From NCBI GenBank assembly GCA_021521415.1, contig JAIQDT010000841.1:806001-870000 (forward strand): a stretch of DNA of 64,000 bases, given 5' to 3'. The DNA is from Bidens hawaiensis. Its lineage: Eukaryota > Streptophyta > Magnoliopsida > Asterales > Asteraceae. Within the stretch, counting starts at the first letter, position 1, and each line of letters opens with the position of its first letter. Positions 36,191 through 47,131 of this stretch are shown here, one piece after another. A program made the position numbers and the translations under genes. The notes under the pieces are model-generated. The model searched no databases. It was given only the letters and a program-made list of their open reading frames with translations, and had not been told where the DNA came from.

Positions 36191-37269
36191 GTTAGAATTT
36201 TATTTCTAACTTGGTATGGTATGTATTCTAAATTAAAATTTTCAATTATTTTTTACATGTTTGTTACTGAAACCCAATACTGACTTAAGCATCGAAGGGG
36301 TGTTAGCCCACCCTCACAAAGGTTCAAGTGTTTTGCACAATCAAGATCCCGACTAAGAAGTGATTGCATTCCTAGGGGTTTGGCCACCTCTCAAAGTTTA
36401 AGGTATAAATCCCTTCAAAGGTTTAAAGGTTTTCAGCTTTCTACTTATTGGGTTTAAACACCTTGGTAAGAGCGCACGTTGTCCACATGCAATTCAAGAT
36501 GGCGGGACCAGTTCATCATAATGGTGGTTGACAATTTCGTTGTTGTTGGTTACATAGTGGATCCTCAAGTATATTATTAATGGAATAACATGAACATGTT
36601 ATACAACCGTGGCTTGTCCCAAGTTTTTACATAAGATTTTGGCATTCTCATGTCACTCACGATTGGCTTGTCCCAAGTATCTACGTAAGGTTTTGAAATT
36701 TTTATTACACTCATCCCATGTTTTTAACATTTATGTGTTAAGCTAAGTTCAATGTAATTTTCGGGATTTTCACTAGGATCCTCAGGATCACTTAATCATC
36801 TCAGCTATTATCTAAACATATCTTGAAGGTTCTTAAGGTTCAACCCAAGATAAAACTTATAATAATCGATCCATATATACTTCACCATATTTTACCAGGT
36901 TTGATTACTTATTTACTTTATCACATATGTGGTGAAAAATTATTTCCAATTTTATGTTTTAATTCAATAAAAGTCTAAGAGAGCTTTTTCATCAGTATCC
37001 TTTTTGCATAAAAAGTAATAGACATAAGTAAGGCAAAAGATTATCATTATATTAAGAAAAATGTTATTCCTGACTTCATGAGGAAACTTGGGATCCCTCC
37101 ATCAAGAATATCCAAAATTTTTCCTAAAGTAATAATCATAGGCTTCGTCCTGAAACTCAGGATCTCTCCACCTTGATTATCTATTGTTTTAAACTACATA
37201 AATAGTAAATTGTTTCAAGAAACACCACAAGACAGAAAAGTAAATTGTTTTAAAACCATATTGAATAGA
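36191..37269 (+). other. Tat element region downstream of pol, non-coding
   Basis: AT-rich with several GGGTTT/CCACCTCTCAAAG-type direct fragments, for example GGCTTGTCCCAAGT twice near 36,610-36,680. I see no gene. The antisense ORF lies beyond it. Confidence 0.5.
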
Positions 37270-37592
37270 CCAACAAAAGCCATAAAACAAGGATGGCTTA
37301 GACCTTGTCTCTATCATCCTTCATCGTCCCCACCTCAGGAACCTCATCAGCTTCCGCCTGCCATTTGCTTCCAGCTCCTTCTTTTTCTATGACATGATCC
37401 TTCGCAGAAGCCTGAACCGTTTCATCACTTAGCTCCACCTCTCAAGCCTCCAAACCTTTAAAATCCTAGGAAGCTTTGTCAAACACAGGATTAAGGGCTT
37501 GCTTCACCAGGTAAATCTTTGCTCGATAGATAGAAAGAGCAGCATTCAGTTGAAGATTCTTCTTGAAATTCTGCATCCTAGTAGCAACCGCA
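37270..37592 (-). pseudogene. Tat antisense ORF, C-terminal part
   Basis: The minus-strand reading from about 37,592 gives AVATRMQNFKKNLQLNAALS, helical and Lys/Leu/Ala-rich. A Glu/Ala/Lys-rich tail with two in-frame stops follows, near 37,470 and 37,445. It is the end of the extra ORF whose N-terminal part lies at 40,370-41,290. A truncated gypsy element separates the two parts. Confidence 0.5.
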
Positions 37593-37960
37593 GCTTTGAG
37601 GTTTACAATCCATAAAATTATTGTACGCACATCGATGCATTTATACCTCCACTCTTGGTGCCGCTCCTCCGTTCTCGAGAGGCTTTTCCACATTCGATTC
37701 ATTCTTTTACAGGTTTTCTTCCGGCATAATTCCAATAAAATTTTGCATTTCAGCCAGAAGATAAGGAATATTAGCTTCGAATGCTTTCCCCACCTCTATT
37801 GCAATTTTCTTGCGAATTTCATCAGGTACAAATTTTGTATTATCATCTAGACGAGGTGAAGTGCAAATTTTCCGAAGCGTTATATACATGCTTTTCTATA
37901 TTACGGTTTCCATCACCGTGTACAATATTTCCTTCTTCCTCCGCCTTATCTTTTATTGTG
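37593..37960 (-). pseudogene. Gypsy gag, N-terminal fragment
   Basis: Minus-strand sequence downstream of the primer site at 38,421 gives FVPDEIRKKIAIEVGKAFE and then, after a frameshift, YNNFMDCKPQS. This resembles the start of Ty3/gypsy gag, where an amphipathic helix precedes the conserved FxxCxP motif. Gag is cut right after this motif at about 37,593; the rest of the element is deleted. Confidence 0.6.
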
Positions 37961-38420
37961 ACAAATAATTTATTTATTATTATTATTATCATTCTATAAA
38001 CTTATTCCTTCTAATGTACTTTATCTAAGGCCATAAAGCACCCTATATGCACGTAGGATGCAATAAATACAAACACACACATCATTTTATGCATATTTAT
38101 TTACCCCACACTTACTCTTTGTTGTTTCCAACACAATATAATTGTTGAGGATTCATAGCGGTATGATACATTTGCTCTCGTACTGACCAGGTATGAAAGA
38201 AATATATTATACTCATCATGATCCATCAACTACTACTTTGTCTTTTAAACATACAAATTTCAGTTTTCACGTATTTTTTTTATTTTCAATTTTGCGCCCA
38301 TACAAAACTCCCCTTTGTAGCTTCTATGGACCGATTCTGGACTAAACCCTCTCGTTTATTTATCAATAGCACTTATGATTCAAGCTAAGTATTTATCTTG
38401 AATACTCAAATCTCTCGAAT

Positions 38421-38436
38421 CGTGTTCTGATACCAA
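38421..38436 (-). other. Primer-binding site of the minus-strand gypsy
   Basis: The minus strand reads TTGGTATCAGAACACG, close to the tRNA-Met complement and two bases from the LTR end. Confidence 0.75.
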
Positions 38437-38683
38437 CTTGAAACACCTTAATATTTTCTATATAATATGTAATTACCTTATATGTAATCAATTCATAACA
38501 TATTAGATCAATTAGTTTACGAATCTAGTTTATGATATGATCTTAGTTATGTATATAATATAGTAGTAATTGAAATAGTAATAATATTAATAAGCATTAA
38601 CGAAGTATTGAATCGAGAGAGAGGATGGACAGAGGTTCGAGGTATAATATAAATCAATACTTAAATTATGTAAGGCTACACGG

Positions 38684-38693
38684 CCTTATATAG
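38684..38693 (-). promoter_or_regulatory. TATA box of the gypsy LTR
   Basis: The minus strand reads CTATATAAGG. The hairpin arrays lie upstream of it in the transcription direction, that is, in U3. Confidence 0.6.
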
Positions 38694-38703
38694 ACGATGG
38701 AGA

Positions 38704-38930
38704 CCAATTCGTTACACATCCTGTAACGAATTGGCTCCATTCGTTAACATACAATAATGTAAAGGAAAGCATAACGAATCAGTGATTCGTTATACCCCCA
38801 TTCGTCAACATTTCATGACGAATGGGAAACAAACATAACGAATTACAATCCATTCGTTAAACATCCTTAACGAATGGACATTACATATAACGAACTGGAT
38901 AATTCGTTAAACATCCTTAACGAATTAGCA
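38704..38930. repeat. Array of CGTTA-type stem-loops
   Basis: Perfect stems. CCAATTCGTTAC / GTAACGAATTGG, loop ACATCCT (38,704-38,734). ATAACGAATC / GATTCGTTAT, loop AGT (38,771-38,793). CCCATTCGTCA / TGACGAATGGG (38,797-38,826). CCATTCGTTAA / TTAACGAATGG, loop ACATCC (38,850-38,877). TAATTCGTTAA / TTAACGAATTA, loop ACATCC (38,900-38,927). Arm sequences differ in pairs while pairing is kept. Confidence 0.9.
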
Positions 38931-39323
38931 TGTACATAACGAACTAGATAGTTTTCCATAAATACGCTTACATTAAAATAATAATAAATTACAACCGATA
39001 AGTTACAAAGACTCGAGACGACAAAACTGTGTACTAACTTAATACTTTTGCAAAATACATATGAGAGTATGTCCTAGCTTACATCCAAAGTATGTCACTC
39101 GTGGTGACGTATTATTTTTATGAAAATATACATTGTACATGAAAACATATTTTTTTACAAACAAACTTTCTTATACACGAGTAGGTTTCTTGTCAGTCCA
39201 GTCCCGTCCGTGAAGCTTCAACCATCTAGGGGTGCTTTTCCTGAAAACATTTTAAAACATATTTTTATTAGCTTTCGCTAAGTAAGTACATCATTTTATA
39301 AAAAATATGTATTATTTTCATCT

Positions 39324-39605
39324 GGAATTTAACTCCCGAAATCCTTATATTTAATCCACGTTATTATTTGGGAATTCAACATCCGAATTCCTTGGGATTT
39401 CAACACCCGAAATCCCAAATTTTACCCCTCATTATTCTTTTGGAATTCAACACCTGAATTCCTTATGAGCTCATTCTTAACACATGAGGGTTATTTACTC
39501 CTCCTTTTATATTTGGAGTTCAACATCTGAACCCTTTAAGATTTCAATTCCTGAAATCTTTTTATACATAATACCAAAATTTTGGAGTTTCAGTTATTAA
39601 AACTC
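39324..39605. repeat. Array of seven covarying stem-loops, 7-nt loops
   Basis: Arms: GGAATTT/GAAATCC (39,324, one mismatch); GGAATTC/GAATTCC (39,371); TTGGGATTTC/GAAATCCCAA (39,392); GGAATTC/GAATTCC (39,442); GGAGTTC/GAACCCT (39,515, one mismatch); AAGATTTC/GAAATCTT (39,538); GAGTTT/AAACTC (39,585). Loops are mostly AACAYCY, seven bases. Stems differ between units yet stay complementary. Confidence 0.9.
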
Positions 39606-40369
39606 TCGGGACTCGTAACCCATATATTTTTATTAGGGCTTACCACCATATTTATTTCAAAATTATAGTCCCCTTTATAAGCCACTCATTCATATGATTG
39701 GACCCATAATCATTTTCTCAAATAATCATATACTTGCATACTAAAATAAACATGTAAAAATCACGTGATTATGGATCCGTATACTTACCTCTTTGAGTTA
39801 CTAACTCGAGTGCGGGTGACAACCCTGCTAATTAGTAATTGAAATCGTATCCAAGTTACACTACAACGCAGATGCACTATTTCTCAAAATCTTATATAAA
39901 CATCTATTTATTTACTAACTTGGGTGTTATTTTTCTCCATTCTTTTTAATTATTTTGTTTTATCAAGTTTTGTATGCGTGAGAAGTATATATATGCTCCA
40001 AAAATTTTCTTGATAATTAAGATTCTTCGTGAGCAAGTTTCTCCATCTTATCTATGCATAGATATGCATCCGTATGGCATGCTTATTCATTAATATAACA
40101 ATTCATTATCCTATTATCTTATTTTTTTTCTTTTATTATAACTAATATTATTAATATATATTAATACATACACAAAATCAAAAATCACACGGGCAATTTA
40201 TACTTTTATAACAATAACTATTATTATTTAATATTTTTTTAAACGATATTCGATAATACCGAACACCTTGTATCTCTGAGAGTCATTTTATGTGCTACTT
40301 ACTCGTCTACTAAATTTTAAAAACTTAATTTCAAATATTTTATATTTATCCATAAAACAGGATGTTACA

Positions 40370-41290
40370 CATCCCTTGGCCTGTGGCAACATGAACCAAG
40401 ATCCTAAAGTAGACAAAATTCTAAAATACAAGACAAACGAGAAAATCATCCCACCTGACATATTCACATTAGCTGAGTGCTCGGAGTCTAAAGAAAGAAA
40501 AACTTCAAGCTGAAAGGAGCATTCTTCTTTAGGATTCCTCAATATATTGAGAATCCTCCTCAATGCACCGGAAGTTGGAGTCTCAAGATCTATAAATTTC
40601 GCTAGCAATCACAAAATAAAGAAAGATAAGTTTCAATTTTGCTATTTTATTGTTATTTAATATCCTAAATGTTTTCGGCCCTTCTTAACCCACTGGTAAG
40701 GAAGTTCATCGCCTACGGGAATAGAAAATCTTTGGACAAAAAAGAACCTCATATACCATTGCACGTCGTTTTTTTTTTTTGTATATAAAATCAGGGGAAC
40801 TTGACCAGATATCACTTGGAGAACAAAGAAACTGGAACCCTGAGTTTTAAGATTGTAAATAGAGGCCAAAATCAGATATTTTCAGGTCAATGTCACAATT
40901 GGTGATGATTTTATTAAGCATGTAAAGGATTCTCCACAACATCGGTATGGCTTGGATACAGCTTACACCAGTAACCATGAAGAAGAGAGAAATAAAATCA
41001 GGAAAGGGATAAGTCAGGCCTATGGTGAAAGGATAAGCTAGGAAGCCGATCCACTTCTTGGAAATACAGTCAGAACGAAGAGTTTTATCAATGGGATGAA
41101 AATGAGTCCCGACGGGAAAGCATTGCCATACTGTAAATAAGAAATGTCAAGGTCAAAATAAGTGCAGACTTCGAAGTCCATGTTGGTCAAGATTTGTTGA
41201 CATTCAAATTCAGGATGAACGCCTGCACTGCTATAGGCGGAAATTCGGGATTTCTTCCTAGTCATGATCGAAAAAGACAAAGAAATCAAA
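40370..41290 (-). pseudogene. Tat antisense extra ORF, N-terminal part (Transposase_28-like)
   Basis: Reading down from 41,289, the minus strand gives an N-terminal segment ending GNAFPSGLIF. A frameshifted block (about 41,040-40,930) with the pattern YPFPDFISLFF...WRILYML follows. It resembles the 'putative gypsy-type transposase' domain (PF04195) annotated in many plant genomes. It then continues through a YQWVKKGRKH block and the 40,288-40,608 frame. It is antisense to the Tat integrase at 35,265, matching the known Tat arrangement of an antisense additional ORF after pol. Frames are broken. A second, shorter copy is at 24,775-25,234. Confidence 0.65.
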
Positions 41291-42398
41291 CAAACTCTAT
41301 AAATAAGAAGGGGAAGAAATTACATGGATCCACAAATGACGAGAAGATATGCGGGAATATGGAGTAATTATAGGGATTAATAGCGAGTTAAAGGATGTGG
41401 CGGTTAAGAAGCTTATGGAGTTGAGCCAAGTCTTATCATTTTACCTCATACGTCAAAATTAGAAACTTTCATTAATTAGGAAAAATATGATAACTGTAAA
41501 TAGGTGGAAGACAGATGTGATATTTTTGGGGAAAATTGTTAGGGGTCATTTTATCCCTAGCGGGATCCTGAAGATTATCTTGATAACATGGATTCTCAGC
41601 TAGATGCAGGATCCTGAACTAACCCACTATACTCGCTTGTTTACGTTGTGCTTGCAAATTACTCGAGAATATAATATCTACAACGGCTAGTTGACTTCTT
41701 CTACCTGAAAGAACGGATGACCAAGTTAAAATGCACGTGGGATTGGAGAACACGTCTTCAAATGGTCATGGCGGCTAGGGTTACCGGATTTGTAGGGCTT
41801 ATTGTTATTTTCATTTTTTATATAAATGAGGTTATTGAGAACATCATAGGATACACTCTCCACTCGAAATACTCACACATGTACTTAACTTTCGTTCGCA
41901 ACTAGTTCTCGAGCTGTACCCACAATTTTTACATTAATAAATTGATGCAGTGGATAGTTTTCCCCTCCCGAGGTTTTTTCCAAGGATCCTTACCAATATC
42001 TAAGGTTTTTCCTCACCACATCACTGTATTCACCTTTACCTTTACCGCATTTGTCTACTATATCACTCACCTCACTACTGAAAAGCACACTACCTCACTT
42101 AAGGAATATTCTCAATTATTATTTTGGTAATTTTTGACCAATACAGTAAAGATAATAAAAAGTAATATTAATAATAATAGTGTTAATAATAATATATAAT
42201 AATAGTAGCGTAGCAGCAACATATGTTATAAGAATAATATAATAATAACAATAATAAAAATAATTAATTATAATAATAGTAATTGACAAAGGCAACAGCA
42301 ACAACTCATAACAATAATAATGATAATGGTTAAAACGTAAAAGAAATGAATGAACAGTGAAGTGTGAGAAATTCTATATGAATAAAAGGATCCGTAAT
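41291..42398 (+). repeat. Tat downstream region with probable LTR promoter
   Basis: No coding features. TATATAAA at about 41,819-41,826 is followed by a CT/AC-rich leader-like run (41,855-41,880), as in an LTR, but I cannot fix its borders. 42,120-42,340 is a TAA/ATT-rich tract without a pure repeat. Confidence 0.4.
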
Positions 42399-45090
42399 TG
42401 TGACACCCTGCACTTTCATGTTAACACCGTTAACCCAAACTCCGTTATCTTACACGTTATGCATAACATTTACACGAGTCAAAAACGGGTCACACGCATG
42501 ATTCTGTTAGTACACGTTGGTGATTAATGTCGAGTCAGATATGTTTAAATAATTCAAATTTAATTGTTATGTGCTAGATGATTTTATGTGTTACACGATT
42601 TAGTGCATTAAGCTCGCTTAACATGCTATTAGTTATTAAATAAGAAGATAACATCTCGAGCATATGTTTATAATATTATCTATGTGAAAATACATGCTAA
42701 ATGATTGCGTTTTTAATTCATACCTTGTTTCATGAAATTGCGATCGATTGCGCGTAATTTGTATGTTTTCACCTTTTACAAATTAATATTTATGAAAGAA
42801 AAATGAGGCTTAGGTTTATTAAACTGGGTTAGTATTTTATTCATAATGATTCATTATAATCCGGTTTAGGTGTTATAAAGTTCGTTTAAAGCCAAAACTG
42901 ATTCTAGAAGGACCATTCTTGTAAATATGATTAATTATAATATTAATAAAATAAACAACCCTAATCCCCACCCATAAACCGTCGACCTTCAGCCTCACAC
43001 CCCCACACACACAAACCCTTCGATTCAAGCTCGATTCTTGCAATTAGTGGTGTCTTTGAGTGATTCACTTGATTCCTAATGTTAATTGGTAAGTTTTATG
43101 TATCAATTTTTATGTTTTGATGAGTAATTGTGAAACCCTAGATGTTGAATCTCTGCAAGTTTGATGATATTATGTTAATTGATGATTTAGAACTCTAGGG
43201 ATGACATAAACATGTTAGGGTTCGAGTTTTGATGACAACTGTTTGCTGACAGATTCGTTCTCGTTTATTGATTGGTTTGTAACTTGGTGTTAATCGAAGA
43301 TTATTGATCGATTCTTGATTCTAGAATGTATTATTTTGAGTCTAGTTTCTAGAAAGGTAAATTTTGTAATTTTTGGACAAGTTATGAATAGTTTTTATGA
43401 TTTTACAAAAACATGTGTCAAAGCTAATATGGGGAGTTAGATTCTGATATGTCTTCCCAACATCATAACCCTTTCTTGAAAAGTTAAAATGGGTTGGTTC
43501 CAGTTCCGGAACTTATAATCATGAGTCTAGAAGACAACCCAATTGGACTTGCACAATTTGGATTAATGAATGAGAGAACCACGAAACAACTTTTTGTTGC
43601 GCAATCTGCTGAACTGTTGGTACCTATCTGAAATGATTAAATTATTGTGAGTTTTGTATGCATGAGAAAATATAATAAAAATTGTTTGAGAAACCTAATT
43701 CCTATATTCTACTGTGGTAAATTTTGTATAATTTATACTTAAGTTTTACTTGAGTAATAAAATCATTTTGTACATGTCATAATTTGTCTCGTGAACTTAA
43801 TGATCATAAGTTGAGTTGTATGATGAATATTTGGTTTATTTTCCGTGATATGATGTGTGGATACATGTTAAGACTTTTTGGTACAATTGACATTACTTAT
43901 TATCACCAACAATTTGTCGTGTCAAGATTGTGTTTGTGTGTGAGTCCATACTTGGGTTTTAGAGTCATGTGTTGTTGAACACATTCTCACAACTTAAACA
44001 CTTGTACTAGGTAACAATTAGTGAGTCAAGTGCATCCTTTTGGTTTTGAGGAAAGTCTATTACACGCGACACCAGGTGAGTTCATGTTTTTTCCAATTTG
44101 TTTTCTGGAGAGAAAACACAAAACTAGTTTCGTATACTTGTTTTCTAGAAAGAAAACACCAAACATTTTCCTTGTTTTTTAGATTGAAAACACTAAACTA
44201 TTTTGTATACATGTTTTCCAAATTTAAACTCTAAACTATTTTAGTATACTTGTTTTCTGGATTGAAAACACAAAACATTTGCCTATACATATTTTCTGGA
44301 TTGAAAACACGGACGTACTTACATACTGGTTTTCTGGAGGAAAACGCAGCAACTTATTTTGGATTTATGTAATTTCTTATATATCACAAGTGTATACTAG
44401 ATGCCATCATATTACTTAAAGTCCTTACATACCTTGAACCGTTAGGATGGGATCGCGGGGAAATTTAAGTAGTACCACTGGGTTTGACAAACCCCACCTG
44501 CTAAAACTCGACTGGAGGTCGGACGGGTGTAAATTGTCCTAACATACTTGCGCCAGTGTTTTGTGATATACCTGGTAAGAAGGCATACAGACAGTCAGCT
44601 TCGGTTCAAACGTCTAGTAGCTTGTAAATGGGTTAGCTACCCTGGTATATTTGAAAAGTGCTAAATCTACTTATACGTACACTACTTATGCTAAGTATAC
44701 TATCTATACTGTATATACTACTTTTTACAACTTATGAACTCACCAACCTCGTGTTGACCCTTGAGTATTTATACTTGCCCAGGTTGCTAGATGTGCTAAG
44801 GAGCGGGATTGCATTGCTTATGTTTGGAGTCACACTTTTTGCATGAACTTTTATTTCACATTGTTTACATTTGATGGGTTGTGCATGTTTGAGCACATGG
44901 TTTATTGTTCTACTTTAACGCTTCTGCAAAACTTTTAAACTGTTTGATTTGTTTTTTTTTTACATTTAATTAAACTTAAATGATGTTTTATATAGATTAA
45001 ATGATTTTTTGGTATAACAAATGGGCTGGATCCTGGTATGTCACGAGCCTCACGGTAAAACCCAGTAAGTCAAAATTTGAGGGTGTGACA
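42399..45090 (+). mobile_element. Solo LTR C (2.7 kb)
   Basis: Begins TGTGACACCCTG (42,399) and ends GAGGGTGTGACA (45,090). The flanks are GTAAT on the left and ATAAT on the right, a 5-bp TSD with one change. There is no primer site or internal domain on either side, so it is a solo LTR. Features are a C-rich leader-like segment (42,960-43,020), a splice-donor-like GGTAAGTTTT at 43,088, and a hairpin repeat array at 44,099-44,349. Small open frames within it are not convincing. Confidence 0.8.
44099..44349. repeat. TGTTTTC...GAAAACA hairpin array in LTR C
   Basis: About seven units 35-60 bp apart. The clearest have arms TGTTTTC / GAAAACA with six-base loops at 44,099-44,118, 44,139-44,158 and 44,251-44,270. 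Others have lost part of an arm. Intervening text is semi-conserved (CTAAACTATTTTGTATAC). Confidence 0.85.
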
Positions 45091-45115
45091 ATAATGATAA
45101 CAACAAGTTTCCTTA

Positions 45116-45175
45116 GTAGCGTTGTTAAAATGTTGTTGTGTGGGTGAAGGGACCAGGGTTCGAGTCCCTGTTCTC
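45116..45175 (+). other. tRNA-like B box in LTR A'
   Basis: GGTTCGAGTCC at 45,157-45,167 is a perfect pol III B box within GGGACCAGGGTTCGAGTCCC. An A-box-like TAGCGTTGTTAA lies 30-40 bp upstream but fits poorly. LTR B has a better-preserved pair. Confidence 0.4.
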
Positions 45176-45418
45176 GCAAAACCATTTCTTTTGCGAATTG
45201 GATCAAGTTGGAATGGATCAGGAACTGTCGCAAGAAGATGGGCCTTTGCGAGAAGCCCAAAATGCGAATCAGAGTACATGCTAGATGCGAGAAGGAGGTC
45301 CAACAACGAGAACCCATGTCTTGTGAGGAGACAAGCCCAACTATGCGAGAAGGATCCCAAACGCATGAAAGGTATGCGAATCCGGACTGGGCCTCATGGA
45401 AATTCGAAAACCCATGGA

Positions 45419-45545
45419 AATCAAAGAACAAATCCATGCAAATCAGAGATGTAAACCTATGCAAATCAAAGAAAAAATCCATGCAAATTAGAGAACTAAA
45501 CCTATGAAAATCATAGAACAGGTCCATGAAAATTAGAGAACACCA
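45419..45545 (+). repeat. Minisatellite, ~29-bp units
   Basis: Units alternate between ATCCATGCAAATCAGAGA and ACCTATGCAAATCAAAGA types, about four to five copies. The open frames over it are by-products of the repeat. Confidence 0.8.
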
Positions 45546-46109
45546 TAACCTATGCTAGTTCAAACATAACAAACTGAACTAACCGACCTCGCCAACTTCG
45601 TTAAATCCCGCTAACTTTTTAAAAGGAAAGTTAGCCGATAAATGAAATATATATATATATATATGTATAATGATTGAAACAAATATAATAATTGAAGCGT
45701 ATGAACGCTAAATGTAAGGAATAGAAATAGTTTAATAACGACTATCGTTAAGCAAAGTAACCCCGTTAGATCCGTTTAATTAAGCAAGCAAGCCTAGCTC
45801 ATCAAGTATGTTTAATTAACTAACATACAAACTTAGTTAATTCGGTTAGTTAGTTACACGGTTAATTAACAAATATACATGTTAAACAGTTAGTTGTGCA
45901 CAAATAAGGAAGGGGATTACAGTTAGCTCTGAACGTAACAGGATCCAAGTGAGTTTCTAGCCCCTTCTTCCTTTAAATGTTTTTGGGTTGTGTGCATAGT
46001 CGTATGTAAGAAAGTTATATGCTTTGTTTAAATTAACAGTGCGCATCGAATGTGAATGTATTGTGTTTGTGTGTGTGTGTGTGTGTTATATATGGAGAAT
46101 ATGCAAGTG

Positions 46110-46250
46110 TAAGTAGGGTTATGGACCCTTAAAATATCCGTGAATGTTAGGGTTACGGACCCTTATTATATCCTTGAATGTTAGGGTTACGAACCTTTGT
46201 AAACTCTGTGAATGTTAGGCTTACAGACACTTATAATATCCGTGAATAAG
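46110..46250 (+). repeat. Minisatellite in LTR A', ~47-bp units
   Basis: About three and a half units around TTAGGGTTACGGACCCTTAT and ATATCCGTGAATG. Short arms AGGGT / ACCCT flank TACGG. Occupies the place of the CCTTCTATGG minisatellite in LTR A. Confidence 0.85.
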
Positions 46251-46648
46251 TAAATGCTAAGATGTTAAGTATGGTAAGAAAGAATGCATGTAAGTATGTG
46301 TATGTATATGAATTTGAATGTATGGTATATTACCTATTAAACTAGAACTCACTCAGCGTAGCTGAGTTATAGTATGCACGTGGGCAAATAGGATGAAGCA
46401 ACTGGCTTGAAGAGCATACATGGTTGGAGAATAAAGAAGCTGGAATCTGAAGATTTCAAAGTTATGATGTTATGTGATGGTTGAACTTAGAAAGATATGA
46501 TTGAATGTATTGTAAGTTAAGATTTTGTGACGAATGGTTGAAGTTTTAATATTTCCGAGAAAGTTTTAATTAACTTTGATATTTATAACTATGTTTATGA
46601 GTAACTCCAATGACAATTTAGGGTTTCTAGGTCTGTGGCCTTACAGTA

Positions 46649-47131
46649 AAGGAGTATTGATCGTTTTTGCATCAGTCATGTTGAGCTTTTTGAGAATATT
46701 ATTGACGTACTTCATTTGGTGAATAAAAATACCATCTAATAATTGATCCACCAGAAGCCCTAAAAATAATTCCATTTCCCTCATAGAACTCATCTCAAAT
46801 TTTGATTTCATAATAGCTTCAAAATCCTTGCACAGATCATGATTGGTTGACCGGAAAATGATATCATCCACATATACCAAAAGAATCAGTAGATGACCAG
46901 CCACTTCCTTAGTGAACAGTTTACAATCAACGGTTCCTCGAAAAAAGCCATTATCCAATAGGTGTTGGGAAAAACTTGCATACCAGGCTCTCGGTCATGA
47001 TGTAATATGTATAATGATTTATCGAGGAGGTACACTTTGACTTTGTGGATCGGATCGACAAACCCCGGTGATTGTCCCACATAGACTTCTTCACCAAGTT
47101 TCCCATTGAGAAAATCAGACTTGACATTCAA
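46649..47131 (-). pseudogene. copia-3 RT, C-terminal half
   Basis: Contains VYVDDIIFRSTN (about 46,870), SKFEMSSM and YVNNILKKLNM. Upstream is [17 protein letters not shown], where the catalytic Asp of the family motif 'MDVKSAFLNG' is Asn. The sequence stops abruptly at INTPLL (46,649), where LTR A' is joined. RNase H is absent. A frameshift lies near 46,900. Confidence 0.88.

Larger units (their letters stand above)
38439..40369 (-). repeat. Gypsy LTR (1.9 kb) with two hairpin arrays
   Basis: On the minus strand it starts TGTAACATCCTG at 40,369 and ends TGTTTCA at 38,439 (1,931 bp), next to a primer site and a gag start. A TATA box is at 38,684-38,693. It carries the CATTCG-type hairpins (38,704-38,930) and the covarying stem-loop array (39,324-39,605). 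It splits the Tat antisense ORF; the 3' part of the gypsy element is deleted, so no TSD can be read. Confidence 0.85.
45091..46648 (+). repeat. LTR A' (second LTR A family copy, 5' end not identified)
   Basis: Shares with LTR A the tract CCAAGT.GAGTTTCTAGCCCC (45,947), CTCA..CGT.GCTGA...TAGTATGCACG (46,352) and the last ~100 bp ending GGCCTTACA/G. The 3' border at 46,648 cuts into copia-3 RT. Its 5' part is unresolved; LTR C appears to be inserted near its visible left edge. Confidence 0.7.

Noticed and set aside
38704..39605. CRISPR-like array of short repeats
   Set aside because: No constant direct repeat with unique spacers; the units are inverted repeats of changing sequence, in a plant LTR.
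45070..45527. Open frames on both strands at 45,000-45,530
   Set aside because: They overlap a tRNA-like B box and a 29-bp minisatellite within LTR A'; the repeated peptide is a repeat by-product.
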